In this document: piece after piece, positions 1 to 10,147 of the stretch
Numbering within the stretch: the stretch's first letter is position 1
Layout: every line of letters starts with the position of its first letter
Source: Bettongia penicillata ogilbyi
Taxonomy: Eukaryota > Chordata > Mammalia > Diprotodontia > Potoroidae
Reading direction: 5' to 3'
Length of the DNA stretch: 64,000 bases
Assembly: GCA_023548195.1 (NCBI GenBank)
Contig: JAJHZJ010000251.1
Coordinates: forward strand, 744,001-808,000
The notes under the pieces: model-generated
Database searches by the model: none
The model's input: only the letters and a program-made list of their open reading frames with translations
What the model was told of the DNA's origin: nothing
Position numbers and translations under genes: made by a program

Positions 1-1087
1 CTTGTGCAACCTCTCAAGTGTACTGTTCACATCTTTTATTATTTTTTCCAATTTGCAATGAGAAGAGGGGAAGATCTAATTTTGACAGATGTATACCCCT
101 CTGCTGATATTTAAGAGAATCTAAAATCACCCCTTATATTTATAAGCTAGGAGAAAGCGTGTGAAAGGGGTGTGTGTGTGTTTGGACAAAATTTGGTCAT
201 CCTGCTCATTCTCTCTTTTCTAACTACAAATGACCTGGTCACTCACATAGCCGGATTTGTCACTGAGAGAGCTCCACCCTCCTTATAGCACAAGATTATC
301 AATCAAATAGTCTGGGCGATAGTTGCTCTAAGGGAAAGATAGATATCTAAAATGTTAACTGCAAAAATATTTATATGACAATTTGTCACACTCTTGACAT
401 CTGTATTTCCATATATAAATGATACATTAAACATATTCAACTTTTTCCATGCAAGAGACTATTTTCTGGGCAATTAATTTTCTGATTTATAAAAGAATGA
501 GAAAAAGGGGAGAAAGCATACCAGGAATCTAAGGATTATATGTTTGAAATGGATTCAAATATAATACATTTCTCAATTTGTGTCCTGTTGAAATCACCGG
601 TTGGGTTCTGGAATTCTAGAGTGAAAGGACTGTAGCTAGAGGAGATTTTTGAATTGTCTTGCTGTTTTGTCAGGGCACTTGATAAGATAATGCCAGTATC
701 CTTACCTGTGGGGTTTTCCAACTCATTCTGCCCACACTTTGGATCTTGCATGATGTTTTCCTACGAGGGCAACCAAATTAATTTCAATAGCAGAGTCATA
801 ATTAGGCTTTCCAGCACGTGGGGCAGATTCAGATGGAGATGGAGGCAGGAGTGGGACTGGAGGGGCAAAGTAGACAGGAGACAGAGGTCATGGGAGTTGA
901 GAAGGTTGATGGTTGGGGAGACCAGGGCAGCTGAGAATGTGCAGGGGCTGCAGTGGGGAAGATTGTGAGGAGGAACCCAGGGAGCCAGAAAGTCTACAAA
1001 GGATGGCAACATGGATATCAACGAGGTGAAAACTTAAAAACTTAAAAAAAGGAAAAGAGATGGTGCTTGAGAAGTAGTAGCAGGAAA
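1..1087. other. Unassigned sequence
   Basis: No gene or clear repeat. 820-1060 is purine-rich on the plus strand. A minus-strand frame of 71 codons (536-751) is open but resembles nothing I recognise. Confidence 0.5.
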
Positions 1088-2410
1088 GTGGAGCCAATAT
1101 GGTGAAGTGAAAGCATGAACTTCCTTGAAATCTCCCCCCAACCCCTTCAAATACTTGTGAAAAATGGCTCTAGGCCACAGGGTGACAGAGTAGTGCAGGT
1201 TTCTAGCCCAGGATACCCTGGAGGGTTGACATGAGGGGGTCTGTTGCACAGGTCTGAGAAAGGAGCACAGTTTGGTACAGGCCTCAGGGGACTGAATCGC
1301 TGGCTGCAATGGTGGTTTCCAGAATTCTTGACCCATGGACGCCTGGGGACAACTTGGAAAGTCAGTGGGAAGGGTCTTAGGGGCCTGGGTGGGGAAGGAG
1401 TGCAGTCTGTCCCCAGAGCTGTGGTGGTGGCCACAGGGGCCATGGCTGATTCAGAAGTTCTTGGCCCACGGACAATGGAAGGGATCCAGTGCCTTATCAG
1501 AGATGGATTGCAGGGATCTCTTTGCTGTCACTAAGGCAGGATTCTCTTCTTTTGCCCACGTTTGGATATGGGTCACAGTCCTGGGAAGTGGTCCTGGAAC
1601 AACAAGGAGCGCTAGTGTGGTGCACCTTGTGGCAACAGTGGAGTGGGAACTCACCTCACAGTTCCAAGGCAGAAAAGAGTACCTACAGTCACTCACGGAC
1701 CAGTGCACAGGCCAAGAGAGGAGTAAACACCTTTCTTTTGATCATACGAACCTTGGAAGAACTGAAAATTTACAGTTCTCTAGAAATATCTCTGAAAAGA
1801 GCTGTGCAAAACCCCTCAAGTTTGGGACTGTACACTCCCTCCTCCTTACTTCCCCTCTCCCCCAAGCAGAGTCTTACCTTAATAGCGAGCTAAAAAGTCA
1901 AGTAGGGGCAGCTAGGTGATAGAGTGGATAGAGCACCAGTGCAGGACTCAGGAGGATTTGAGTTCAAATCTCACCTCAGACACTTGATACTCACTAACTA
2001 TGTGACCTTGGGCAAGTCGCTTAACCCCAATTGCCTCATCCTGGGTCATCTCCAGTCATCCTGATGAATATCTGGTCACTGGATTCATATGGCTCTGGAG
2101 GAGAAGTGAGGCTGGTGACCTGCACAGCCCTCCCTCACTCCAAACAAAATCAAGTGCAAGTCATGTCATTGTTTCTCTGATGGCATGGTCTTCTTTGGCA
2201 ATGAAGGAGGAACACACATAAAAAGTCAAATAATTGACTGGGGAAATAAGCAAACAGCAGAAAAATAATCAGATTATGGAATCTTACTTTGAAGACAAGG
2301 AAGATCAAAACATACAAGCAGAAGACAACCAAGTCAAAGTTCCTACATTCAAGGCCTCCAAGAAAAATATGAATTGGACACAGTCCTTGGAAGAGCTCGA
2401 AAAGTGAGGT
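1088..2410 (+). mobile_element. L1 retrotransposon, 5' end only (5' UTR plus ORF1 start)
   Basis: The block opens with GTGGAGCCAATATGGTGAAG, which resembles the 5' terminus of mammalian L1 (GGAGCCAAGATGG, a YY1-type site, here with one change). It runs through a GC-richer 5' UTR of about 800 bp. After an inserted SINE (1905-2220) it reads into an ORF1-like start, roughly SKQQKNNQIMES then EDKEDQNIQ, at about 2240-2405. The start ATG appears to be ATA. Homology breaks off near 2407, so the element lacks most of ORF1, ORF2 and the 3' end. This is the opposite of normal 5' truncation. Assignment rests on recalled marsupial L1 sequence. Confidence 0.6.
1905..2220 (+). mobile_element. tRNA-derived SINE with RTE-like tail, with target duplication
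   Basis: Starts GGGGCAGCTAGGTGATAGAG, with a tRNA-like B box GAGTTCAAATC and a core with GTGACCTTGGGCAAGTCGC. The long tail ends CATGGTCTTCTTTGGCAATGA. It is flanked by AAAAGTCAAGTA (1893-1904) and AAAAGTCAAATA (2221-2232), 11 of 12 identical, a target-site duplication that marks it as inserted into the L1 5' region. Confidence 0.85.
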
Positions 2411-2449
2411 TGTAGCAGGATGATCGGAAAGTGGCAATTGGAGGGGGTA

Positions 2450-2650
2450 GGGAGAGAATAAGTATTTATATAGTGACTACTCTGTGCTAGGTAGGTACTG
2501 TGCTAAGTGCTTTACATATGTTATCCTATTTGATCCTCACAATGACCCTGTGCATAAGTGCTGCTATTATCCCCATTTAAAGCCGAGGAAACTGAGGAAA
2601 ACAGGTTAAGTGACTTGTCTAATGGCAGTCTGAAAGTGGGGAGTAAGGAA
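2450..2650 (-). mobile_element. MIR/THER1 SINE, minus strand
   Basis: Reverse-complement MIR pattern: TGTGCTAGGTAGGTACTGTG, GATCCTCACAATGACCC, GAGGAAACTGAGG and TTAAGTGACTTG in that order. Diverged. Confidence 0.75.
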
Positions 2651-2849
2651 TATGCTCATTCTTCCCACTCATGTATATCACAGGGAGTAAGAGGAGCAGC
2701 TAACCTTGATACTGGCAAACAATGAGAACCCTCTCCTTCCTTTCCCCGTAGACTGGAAACTCCAAAAATGGCTAGGACTCTATCGGAGGCCTCTGTATAA
2801 GACAAGACCTGGCGTAGCACATTGCGAGATCCATTACATAACGACAGAA

Positions 2850-3060
2850 TTGGAAGGGATCTTAGGGGCTTTGTAGCCCAAGTCATATCACGATAGGGAT
2901 ATCCTCTACTGCTTCCTCAGCAAAGCATCACCTGGCCTTCACTAAAAACCACCACCTCCCCAAGCAGTCTGTTCTATTAGTCAATAACTTCAGGTTGTTC
3001 TTCCTGTTCTGCTTTCTTTAGCCTAGAAGAACCAGTATCATCCCTCTTTTATCATGTTTT
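2850..3060 (-). mobile_element. L3/CR1 LINE 3' fragment, minus strand
   Basis: Reverse of the CR1-clade 3' region: GAATTGGAAGGGATCTTAGG, then a pyrimidine-rich part with AAGCAGTCTGTTCTATTAG and TTCAGGTTGTTCTTCC, ending TTTAGCCTAG. Heavily diverged. Confidence 0.55.
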
Positions 3061-3071
3061 ATTGTTTTTTT

Positions 3072-3298
3072 TCAGCCAAGTCTGACTTTTTGTGACCCCC
3101 ATTTGGGGGTTTTCTTGCAAATATAACTAGTGATTTGCCATTTCCTTTCTCTAGTTCATTTTATAGATCAGGAAACTGAGACCAGCAGGGTTAAGTGACT
3201 TGCCCAGAGTCACATAGTTGGAAGTGTCTGAGTCTGGGTTTGAACTCCTGGTCTGACTTCAGGCCCAGTGTTTTATTCACTAGGTCACCTAGATGCCC
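3072..3298 (-). mobile_element. MAR1-type SINE, minus strand
   Basis: Ordered marks of this family read in reverse: TTTGTGACCCCCATTTGGGG, CCATTTCC, TTAAGTGACTTGCCCAGAGT, a B-box complement GTTTGAACTCC, and the tRNA head complement AGGTCACCTAGATGCCC at its far end. Confidence 0.85.
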
Positions 3299-3588
3299 AT
3301 GGACAGCCCTTCAACTAGATGAAAACAATTGTTACCAATAATTTCTTCTAGATATTCTCTAGCTTGTCAATGTTTTTTTTTCTAAAAAGAGCCACCTACA
3401 ACCTGGCACAATGCTCTAGAAATGATCTGACCAGGAGGACTCTCCACCTCCCTTTTTGCCATATTTCTCAGATTTCTGAGACTATTTTGACTTTTGTTTT
3501 TAAAGTGCAATGTCATATTGTTGTCTGGTATTGAGCATAATTTCCATTAAAATCTTCGGATTTTTTTTAACGGGAACTACACTCCTGA

Positions 3589-3805
3589 GAAGTGGTTCTC
3601 AAAATGTGGTCTAGGGATTGCTGAGGATCCCTGAGAGGCTTTCAGGGAGTCTGCAAAGTCAAAATTATTTTCATAATCATACTGTTGTCATTTTGAATAT
3701 GGTTAATAATTATTGCTACCACCCACACAAGCCAGAACCCTTGGGAGGGGGTGTCTCAGATTTTAAGAGGTTAAAGGGGTCCTGAGACCAAAAAATTTCC
3801 CAAAG
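3589..3805 (+). mobile_element. Non-autonomous hAT-type DNA transposon
   Basis: Begins AGTGGTTCTCAAAATGTGG and ends near GGTCCTGAGACCAAAAAATT, as in mammalian Charlie-type miniature elements, with TTATTTTCATAATCATACT inside. The outer ends are diverged and no target duplication was found. Confidence 0.55.
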
Positions 3806-3959
3806 GAAGGGGGTTCACAGTGGGCAGAATGGACAAGATCCATTTTGGGACTCTATCTGAACATGGCTTGATTTTTCATTGTGCCAGTTCCTTTTTTGTG
3901 TTTTCTAGAAAATACTTATAGTTAGATCCATCTAGGATTCTGGCTTGAAAAGAAATACA

Positions 3960-4200
3960 GTTCTCAGGCTACTTCCTATAGGAGGCCTTTCCTGAACTCC
4001 AGTCTCCCCAGTTGTTAGCATTCTCTCTTGAAATTTGTGTATTTGCTTTCTATTTACCATTCTGTGCAAATGTTTTATTTTAGAATGTAAACTTGAGGGC
4101 AGGGACAGTTTCATTTGTCTTCCTATCCCTAGCACAAGGATGATATTCTCCCAAAGCCTTGAACATAAAAAAAAAAAAAAAATCAGACCTGGTGTTGGAG
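3960..4200 (+). mobile_element. L2 LINE 3' UTR fragment, plus strand
   Basis: AGGCCTTTCCTGAACTCC, then GAATGTAAACTTGAGGGCAG and GGACAGTTTCATTTGTC are the typical L2 3' UTR order. It ends in a short A run at 4167-4182. Confidence 0.7.
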
Positions 4201-4375
4201 ACTTTCAGTGAGGAGGCCCTTCTCCAATATCAGAACTTTCTCTGAAACCAAGAATATTAGAGTATTATTTGGGCAACTGAGAGAAGTCGCTTGCTCTCTC
4301 CACATAGGATGTGTCAAGAATTCTTGACATACAATTCTTTCTGACTCTGAAGCCGGCTCTTCAGCTACTACTTTG

Positions 4376-4604
4376 GTGTTCAGTCATTTTCAGTCATGTC
4401 AAACTCTTCATGATCCCATTTGGGTCATTGAGATATTGGAATGGTTTGTCATTTCCTTCTCCAGCTCATTTTACAGATAAGGAAACTGAAGTCAACAATG
4501 CTAAGTGACTTACCCAGGGTCACACAGCTAGTCTGAGATAGATTTGAACTCATGAAGATGAGTCTTCCTGAATCCAGGTTGCTATTATGCCATTTAGCTG
4601 CCCC
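4376..4604 (-). mobile_element. MAR1-type SINE, minus strand
   Basis: TTCAGTCATGTCAAACTCTT at the tail side, CTCCAGCTCATTTTACAG in the core, and CATTTAGCTGCCCC at the head side. Confidence 0.85.
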
Positions 4605-4688
4605 TTCTATTATGTTACAGTGCCTTGAACAGAATAAGCACTTAAAGTTTATTGAAAGAACTAAATTTAATCAACAAGTCCTAGAGCA

Positions 4689-4888
4689 AAGGTTCTTAAC
4701 TTTTTATGGTGGATATCCCTCCCTCCTCCTTTCTCTCCCTGCTCCCCCAGTCTGGTGAAACCTTTTGAGCTTTTCTCCAAATGATGTTTTTAATCATTAG
4801 GTAAAATAAAGAGGATTACAAAGGAAACCAATTACAATGGAATAAAATTATTGAAATATTAGAAAAAATAAGTTTATGAACCTCTGTG
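4689..4888 (+). mobile_element. Non-autonomous hAT DNA transposon with 8-bp target duplication
   Basis: A 200-bp element starting AAGGTTCTTAACTTTTTATG and ending TTATGAACCTCTGTG, so its ends are imperfect inverted repeats. The flanks are CTAGAGCA at 4681-4688 and CTAGAGCA at 4889-4896, a perfect 8-bp duplication as expected of hAT transposases. The interior shares GGATTACAAAGGAAACCAAT with the copy at 8170. Confidence 0.8.
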
Positions 4889-4896
4889 CTAGAGCA

Positions 4897-5904
4897 ATTA
4901 TGTTCCAGACTGTTTCACTATCTAATTTTAGGCTTAGGGTTTGACTGTCTTTTCTGTTTCTAGAAAAAATTTGCCAATTTAAATTAATTGGTAGAGCCCA
5001 GACTCTAGACCTTTTTGTATGTTGCTCCTTGATGGACTGTTCTCAGTTCTCTGCAAATGAAAGTTGTAAAAATGATAACAAAAGGGAAGCATTTCTGCCA
5101 TTGGCTATTTTTCAAAAACTGTAAAGAGAGAAAGGAAGGAAGAGGGGCAAAAAGCCTCTGCTTCTGTAGATCCTCTCCTCGTACTGGCCTTAGGGACAGT
5201 GTCCTCTCACACATTCTCCCTCTAAGGAAAGCTAGGAGACTAATTAGTAGCTTGCTTGGGAGCTAGCATAAAGATTGGAGAAAAAAAAAGGAGTTATTCA
5301 TTCTAATTGCATTAAGATGCATTTTATTTAAATGAGAGAAGACTGCAATTTAGCAAGAGCTTAGGATAGTAAAGGGGAAAATGTTCCTACTTTATCACTT
5401 TGCAGGTTTCTGGCCACCTCCTTTTCAGCATCATTTTGTTATCCATTGAGAGACAAGGAAGGAGCTGCTTTCCCCCATATTTGGACTCCTGGTTTCTCAT
5501 CTCTCCTCATCCCCATAATTGTGGAGTACTTGCTCATAGAACTACCAAATATATTTTTAATTTGCATTTGTGGAAAAAATTATGGAATGCTAAGTGAAAC
5601 TAATGCTTCATTAAGAAGGATGTTCCCCAAACTCCTTGGCTGAATCTATGAGTAATTTCCCTTACCATCTTCTGGGCTTGTACCATAGGCTGGGGAGGGG
5701 AAGGAGGGAGCTCATCTGAAAAGTGTAATTAATGTTCACTTCATAGGGCACCCACCATAGCTACACCCAATTAAGCATTTGATAAATTCTCCTGGATTGG
5801 GAATGAACAGAGCTGCTTTTGCACAGTCAGAGTAGGTAGTCACTTTTTGTGTGGTGCTTTCAAGATAGACCTGCCTTACCCTCAAATCTTTCTCCCACAC
5901 AGAT
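4897..5904. other. Unassigned AT-rich sequence
   Basis: No gene. Short open frames at 5057-5266 and 5400-5643 have no recognisable features. No confident repeat. Confidence 0.5.
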
Positions 5905-6155
5905 AGTAATAATGACCATTTATGTAGCATATTAAAGTTTGCAAAGTACTTTACAGTTGCAAACATCATCTCACTGGAGCCCTGCAACTACCCTGTGAAC
6001 TAGGTATGATAAGTGTGATAAGCCCCATTTTACAGATGGGTAACTTGAGACTCAGGTGAAACATCTTACTCATGGTCATGGATCTAGTGCCTGTCAGAGA
6101 CAGGATTCAGATCTAGGTTAACTTGACTCCAAGTACTCTATTCCACTGATTCAGA
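5905..6155 (-). mobile_element. MIR SINE, minus strand
   Basis: CATTTATGTAGCATATTAAA, TTTGCAAAGTACTTTACA and CCCATTTTACAGATGGGTAA follow the reversed MIR order. Confidence 0.75.
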
Positions 6156-6514
6156 GACAGATATAATATTAGCATCTTATTCATTTGGCTTAAGGATTGT
6201 CCTCACCAGAATTCTCTTTAAAAATGCAGAGCTTCTGTTTTGGCCAGCATCCTAGGTCTTCCACTCTTCGTTTACTTTCCAGCTCTGGTTCTAACTCTCT
6301 GAACTGTTTTCTTATGCCTTGATAGTTGTCTCCCCCTGTAATATCTTTGGCCATGCCATCCCCCCTTCTCTCATTAATGAATTTATTTCTTTTGGAGAGG
6401 GACTTATGAAGACTCTCCTTCACTCCCTCCCTGCCACAGTTAGAAGTTGTGTTTTTCACTCTTTGGACCTTTTCCTCATGCATCTTTGTGGGTACTTTCT
6501 CTCTTCCCCTTTAA

Positions 6515-7200
6515 TGCCAGTTGTTTTATTAGAATATAATAGTCCTCCTTGAGGACAGGGACTATCTTTATTTTTGCCCTTAACTGTATCAGCAGGGATG
6601 TATGGAATGTTCAAGGAGGACTAGTACTTCTGCTGTGAAGGTTTGCCAAGTCCTTTTCAGGGCTGCTCACCTTGATTTCTACCTGGCACTCAATTCTCAT
6701 TTGTGACTCCAAGAAACTGCAGCATGCACAGTGGCCACACCCCACCCCCACTAAACTGTCTCAGCGGATGGGCTAAACCAAGTAAGCAAAAGGCCTCAAA
6801 CCCATTGGTGAGTTAGGGGGATGTCTACCAAGTGTGTGAAGACTTCCCCTGGTGGAATGGGTGGATGAGAACAATTTGTTCCAACAGCCATGAAGGCAGT
6901 TGAAGCAGGAGATGTGGAGCACTAAGAGTTTGGTCAGGCATCAAAGACACCAAGGTCATCCACTGCATCCCGGGTCATTGCCAGTTGTTCAGGCATTTTC
7001 TTGCCACTGCCCTTCTATGATTTTGGAAGAGAGAGAGAACCTGGTGACTTTGTGCAATTCCATCTCACTTAAATCCAGTTCTTGCACAAATCAGAGCAGC
7101 ATCCTGTAATGTCACTGGTCCTTTTTGAAATGCAGGACAAATAACAGCATTTGTATTCCCAGGATGTTGTATAGTGTCTGGCACAAAGTAAGCACTGGCA
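6515..7200 (+). mobile_element. L2 LINE 3' end, split by an RTE-tail repeat
   Basis: The L2 3' UTR reads CTTGAGGACAGGGACTATCT and TTTTTGCCCTTAACTGTAT to about 6595. It resumes after the inserted repeat with ATTTGTATTCCCAGGATG and TGGCACAAAGTAAGCACTGG to about 7198. Confidence 0.65.
6608..7147 (+). mobile_element. RTE-tail repeat family, about 540 bp, copy 1
   Basis: Longest copy in the window of a family also at 10970, 13850 and 54715. Marks in order: TTCAAGGAGGACTAG, CTGGCACTCAATTCTCA, CCCATTGGTGAGTTAGGGGG, GAGAACAATTTGTTCCAACA, GCATCCCGGGTCATTGCCAG, then a tail GTCACTGGTCCTTTTTGAAA. The tail is related to that of the tRNA SINE at 1905 (CTCACTTAAATCCAGTTC against CTCACTCCAAACAAAATC, then ...GGTCNTCTT...). 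I infer it is the 3' end of an RTE-type LINE or a SINE built on one. Confidence 0.6.
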
Positions 7201-7201
7201 A

Positions 7202-7333
7202 ACCTAGCTACCTACTTACCTACCTGCTAACCTACCTACCTGCCTGCTTATCTACCCATCTAGTTGCCTACATATCTACCTACCTACTTACCTACCTACC
7301 TATCTGGCTACCTACCTATCTACCTACTTATCT
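7202..7333. repeat. Imperfect (TACC)n tetranucleotide microsatellite
   Basis: 132 bp of CTAC/CTTA/CTAT variants directly after the L2 3' terminus. Confidence 0.95.
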
Positions 7334-7419
7334 GAATCCCATTTATATCTTCCCCTCCAAAATGATCATCCAGTTTCATGTAAAAGATCTTTGGCAAAAG
7401 TTCAAGTTCTAATGATCCT

Positions 7420-7560
7420 TCAGGGCCAAGTGTCAGGTCTATCTCTTCTGGTAAGCTTCCCTTATATGCTCTAACTCACAATGATTATTTCCTTTGATTC
7501 CTAAACAGCATTTATTGTTTGCTCTGCATACCAAGGCTCCTTCAAACTTTAACCTACAGA
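7420..7560 (+). mobile_element. L2 LINE 3' fragment, plus strand
   Basis: TCAGGGCCAAGTGTCAGGTC and GTAAGCTTCCCTTATATG match the L2 region after the ORF2 stop. Confidence 0.55.
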
Positions 7561-7579
7561 GACTATAACCACGATTAAG

Positions 7580-7940
7580 CTAGTCAACAAGCAGTTATTA
7601 AATGCTTACTATGTGCCAGGCACTGTGCTAAGTGCTAGGAATCCAAATACAAGGATAAGGAAAGTCCCTCCCCTCGAGAGGCTTATATTTTAATGGGAAA
7701 GATAATACATAAAAGGAAGTTGAAAAGGGAGTGGGGAGGAAGAAGGTAGCTGACAGGGCCATGATGGAAAAGTCTAAAGGAGGGCAGCCTGGGGGGAAAT
7801 GAAGAGATGGCTAAGCTGGAGAGCCTCCTTATCTGGAGGTTCTGGGAGGAGCCATTCCATCAGAGGGCAGGGCTTATGGGGCAGGAGGTGCTTCCAGGAT
7901 TCTAGGATGAAGAAGAGGTTTCTGGGATATAGTCTAGAAG
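7580..7940 (-). mobile_element. L2-headed dispersed repeat, family X, copy 1
   Basis: Begins with the reversed L2 3' end (TTATTAAATGCTTACTATGTG, then GGCACTGTGCTAAGTGCTAG) and continues into sequence that also occurs at 56780-57340: GGAAGAAGGTAGC, GGAAAAGTCTAAAGGAG, TGGAGGTTCTGGGAGGAG. The strand is given for the L2 part. Confidence 0.55.
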
Positions 7941-8169
7941 AGCAGTGCCTTTTCTGGGCAGTTCTAACAAATCCACTTAGGTAGTCACTCGGAAGATGCC
8001 CAGCACCTAACTAAGGGCACATAGCATCCCTTCTAAAATGAATGAAGTTACCAAATGAACAAAACAAAGGAGGGTATGATTGCCCAAACCTTCTGCCCTT
8101 AGGTGACTAGAATATGGGCATCTTTTCAAATGTACCCATTGCCTTGGCATCTTCTTGTACATCCTAAAC

Positions 8170-8368
8170 CAGGGGTTCTAAATCTTTTCTATATTAAGGA
8201 CCCCTTTGGCAGTTCCTAATGAAGCCTGTGAACCTCTTCTCAGAATCATGATTTTAAATGCATAAAATAAAACACATAGCATTACAAAGGAAACCTATTG
8301 AAATACAATTATCAAAAAAATGTTTTTTTTTAACAAAAATTCACAGACCTCAGATAAAGAATCCCTAA
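8170..8368 (+). mobile_element. Non-autonomous hAT DNA transposon
   Basis: Opens CAGGGGTTCTAAATCTTTTC, with GGACCCCTTTGGCAGTTCCT, GCATTACAAAGGAAACC and a closing inverted end AGATAAAGAATCCCTA. Related to 4689-4888. No clear target duplication. Confidence 0.7.
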
Positions 8369-8379
8369 CTTAGAGAGAT

Positions 8380-9130
8380 GAAAGACTTGGAAAGAATATA
8401 CCAAAATTTCGTCTATGGTCAAGGTGAAGCCATCCTTTCTTGACTGGCCAGAAGTATTTAATTGCTAGGAAGGCATGATGGAGACCCACCCTTGATTCAT
8501 CTGGAAAGAAGAATTTTCCACAAATCTCCTTCGAAATACCAGTGCTCCAAAGTATTCAAGGCATTTGCTTCCTGAGGGAAGGGGAGAGAACAACTCCCAG
8601 ATACAATCTGAAAAGCCAGAGTCTGTGAATGCAAAGTGCCTTGGGATTGATTCCTCACACAATCATTGTTAGCATGCTACTATTACCATAATTATAATTA
8701 TTAGCACATTTACTGCCTGCTAAACAAGGTGACAATAGAAGGCCCCCTACATGAGTGAGAAGCTTGAATCTTTCAGGTTAATGTAACTGACACAAAGCAG
8801 AGAAAAGATGTCATTTCTATTTCCTCATAAAGGATACTGCATCTGCTTCTGAAAAGTAATTACCGAATTATAAGTGAACAATAATTTCCTTCTGATGCAG
8901 GGAGCAGCGATAGCAATCTCATTTGGAGTCATGAATATACTCATAGGATTAGGGAACAGGGTTCCTCGGGAAGAGTTGTAGGATAAACAAAGCCTGTGAT
9001 GGCTGGAGAGGGTGGCTCTCATTATCGCTGAGGGATTTGGACTCAGCCTTTCGAGCTGCTTCGGAGGAGCAGGGTGGTGGCTCTGGGGCAGTGGTGACAG
9101 GGAATGCTTTTATATAATCACGTCTTTCCT
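8380..9130. promoter_or_regulatory. Candidate conserved non-coding block
   Basis: No repeat signature over about 750 bp. It has several homeodomain-like cores, such as AAGTAATTACCGAATTATAA at 8854-8873 and TTATAATTATTAGC near 8691-8704. Complex, non-coding sequence such as GGAGCAGCGATAGCAATCTC lies at about 8901-8920. Regulatory function is inferred from composition only. Confidence 0.3.
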
Positions 9131-9299
9131 TTCATAGAAGGGGATATATGTGTGGGGAGCTATTCTGGCAAAGGTATGAAGTACCTAAAGCTTGCACTTG
9201 ATGTCTTCTGTCTCAGAATTCTTTCCTACCTCCTGGCCCATTGCCTTTCAGACAACTCTTATTCCATTATCCAATGACTGTTCAAAACTGGATGACCCG

Positions 9300-9510
9300 C
9301 CTCAGACATGAGACCCCTTTGGCAGAGTCTGATTGTGTGACCCTGAGTGAGTCACTTCCATTCAAGTCTATCCATTTTCTATTTCCTCATCTGTAAAATG
9401 AAGATAATAATAGCATCTGCCAATCTCACAGGGTTATGAGGATCAAATGAGGTTAAAATATGCTAATTGCTTTGCAAATTAAAAGCACTATATAAACATT
9501 AGCTATTATA
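9300..9510 (+). mobile_element. THER1/MIR SINE, plus strand
   Basis: GTGTGACCCTGAGTGAGTCA, TTTCCTCATCTGTAAAATGA and CACTATATAAACATTAGCTA at the 3' end. Confidence 0.8.
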
Positions 9511-9537
9511 GGAATCATCATCATTAATCAGCATGAT

Positions 9538-9712
9538 ATGAAGGGAGGATCATGGGATTTTGAGTCAATATTAAAATTTTCTCTGTATTGATGGGTGACT
9601 TTGGGCAAACACTTAACCTCTCTGGGTCTAAGTTTCCTGATCTGTAAAGAGAGAGCCTTGGACTGGATGATTCCTAGATTCCCTTCTCCTTCTAAATCCT
9701 ATAATCTCATGA
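9538..9712 (+). mobile_element. MIR SINE, plus strand
   Basis: GGGTGACTTTGGGCAAACAC, AGTTTCCTGATCTGTAAAGA and GGACTGGATGATTCCTAGAT. Confidence 0.75.
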
Positions 9713-9829
9713 ATTGTCCTAAATAAGTTAAGAGAACTGTATTAAGTGGGTGGCTGTGAGTCCTTTGTTGTTGTTTTGAGTTTCCAGTGGAGAGTAACAA
9801 AAGCTGTCATATCCGATATACATTGCTAC

Positions 9830-9925
9830 CTTGAGCACTTGCACAGAACCTTGTTGCCTATGCACAGTACCAGGCACATAAAACAAGTTTAATAAATGCT
9901 TATTAACTGGTTGACTGACTCTTTG
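9830..9925 (+). mobile_element. L2 LINE 3' terminus, plus strand
   Basis: AGTACCAGGCACATAAAACA and TTTAATAAATGCTTATTAAC mark the L2 3' end. Confidence 0.7.
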
Positions 9926-10108
9926 AAGACCTAGTTAACAGATTTTGAGGTTCCCAGAGGAAAATGAGCAGAAGGAAACGAGGCCAAACACAAATGACCT
10001 GGGAGGAGCACCACCCTAATTGAACTGGGTCTATGTAAGCCTAGAATTTACACTGTTGGGCCACAGGTTACGTTAGTGTGATTCCAGGAGTTAGATCTGT
10101 TTCATTAA

Positions 10109-10147
10109 ACACAACACAACACAACACACACACACACACAGACAGAC
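10109..10147. repeat. (ACAAC)n/(AC)n microsatellite
   Basis: Three ACAAC-type units then an AC run. Confidence 0.9.

Noticed and set aside
1335..1919. 194-codon plus-strand frame, the longest in the window
   Set aside because: Lies in the L1 5' UTR-like block and runs into the inserted SINE. No known domain, and overlapping frames on both strands.
6190..6483. 97-codon charged minus-strand frame
   Set aside because: Sits beside L2 3' UTR-like sequence and has no recognised family. Could be a remnant, but nothing supports a gene.
7202..7333. Possible CRISPR-like short repeats
   Set aside because: Contiguous tetranucleotides without spacers; mammalian DNA.
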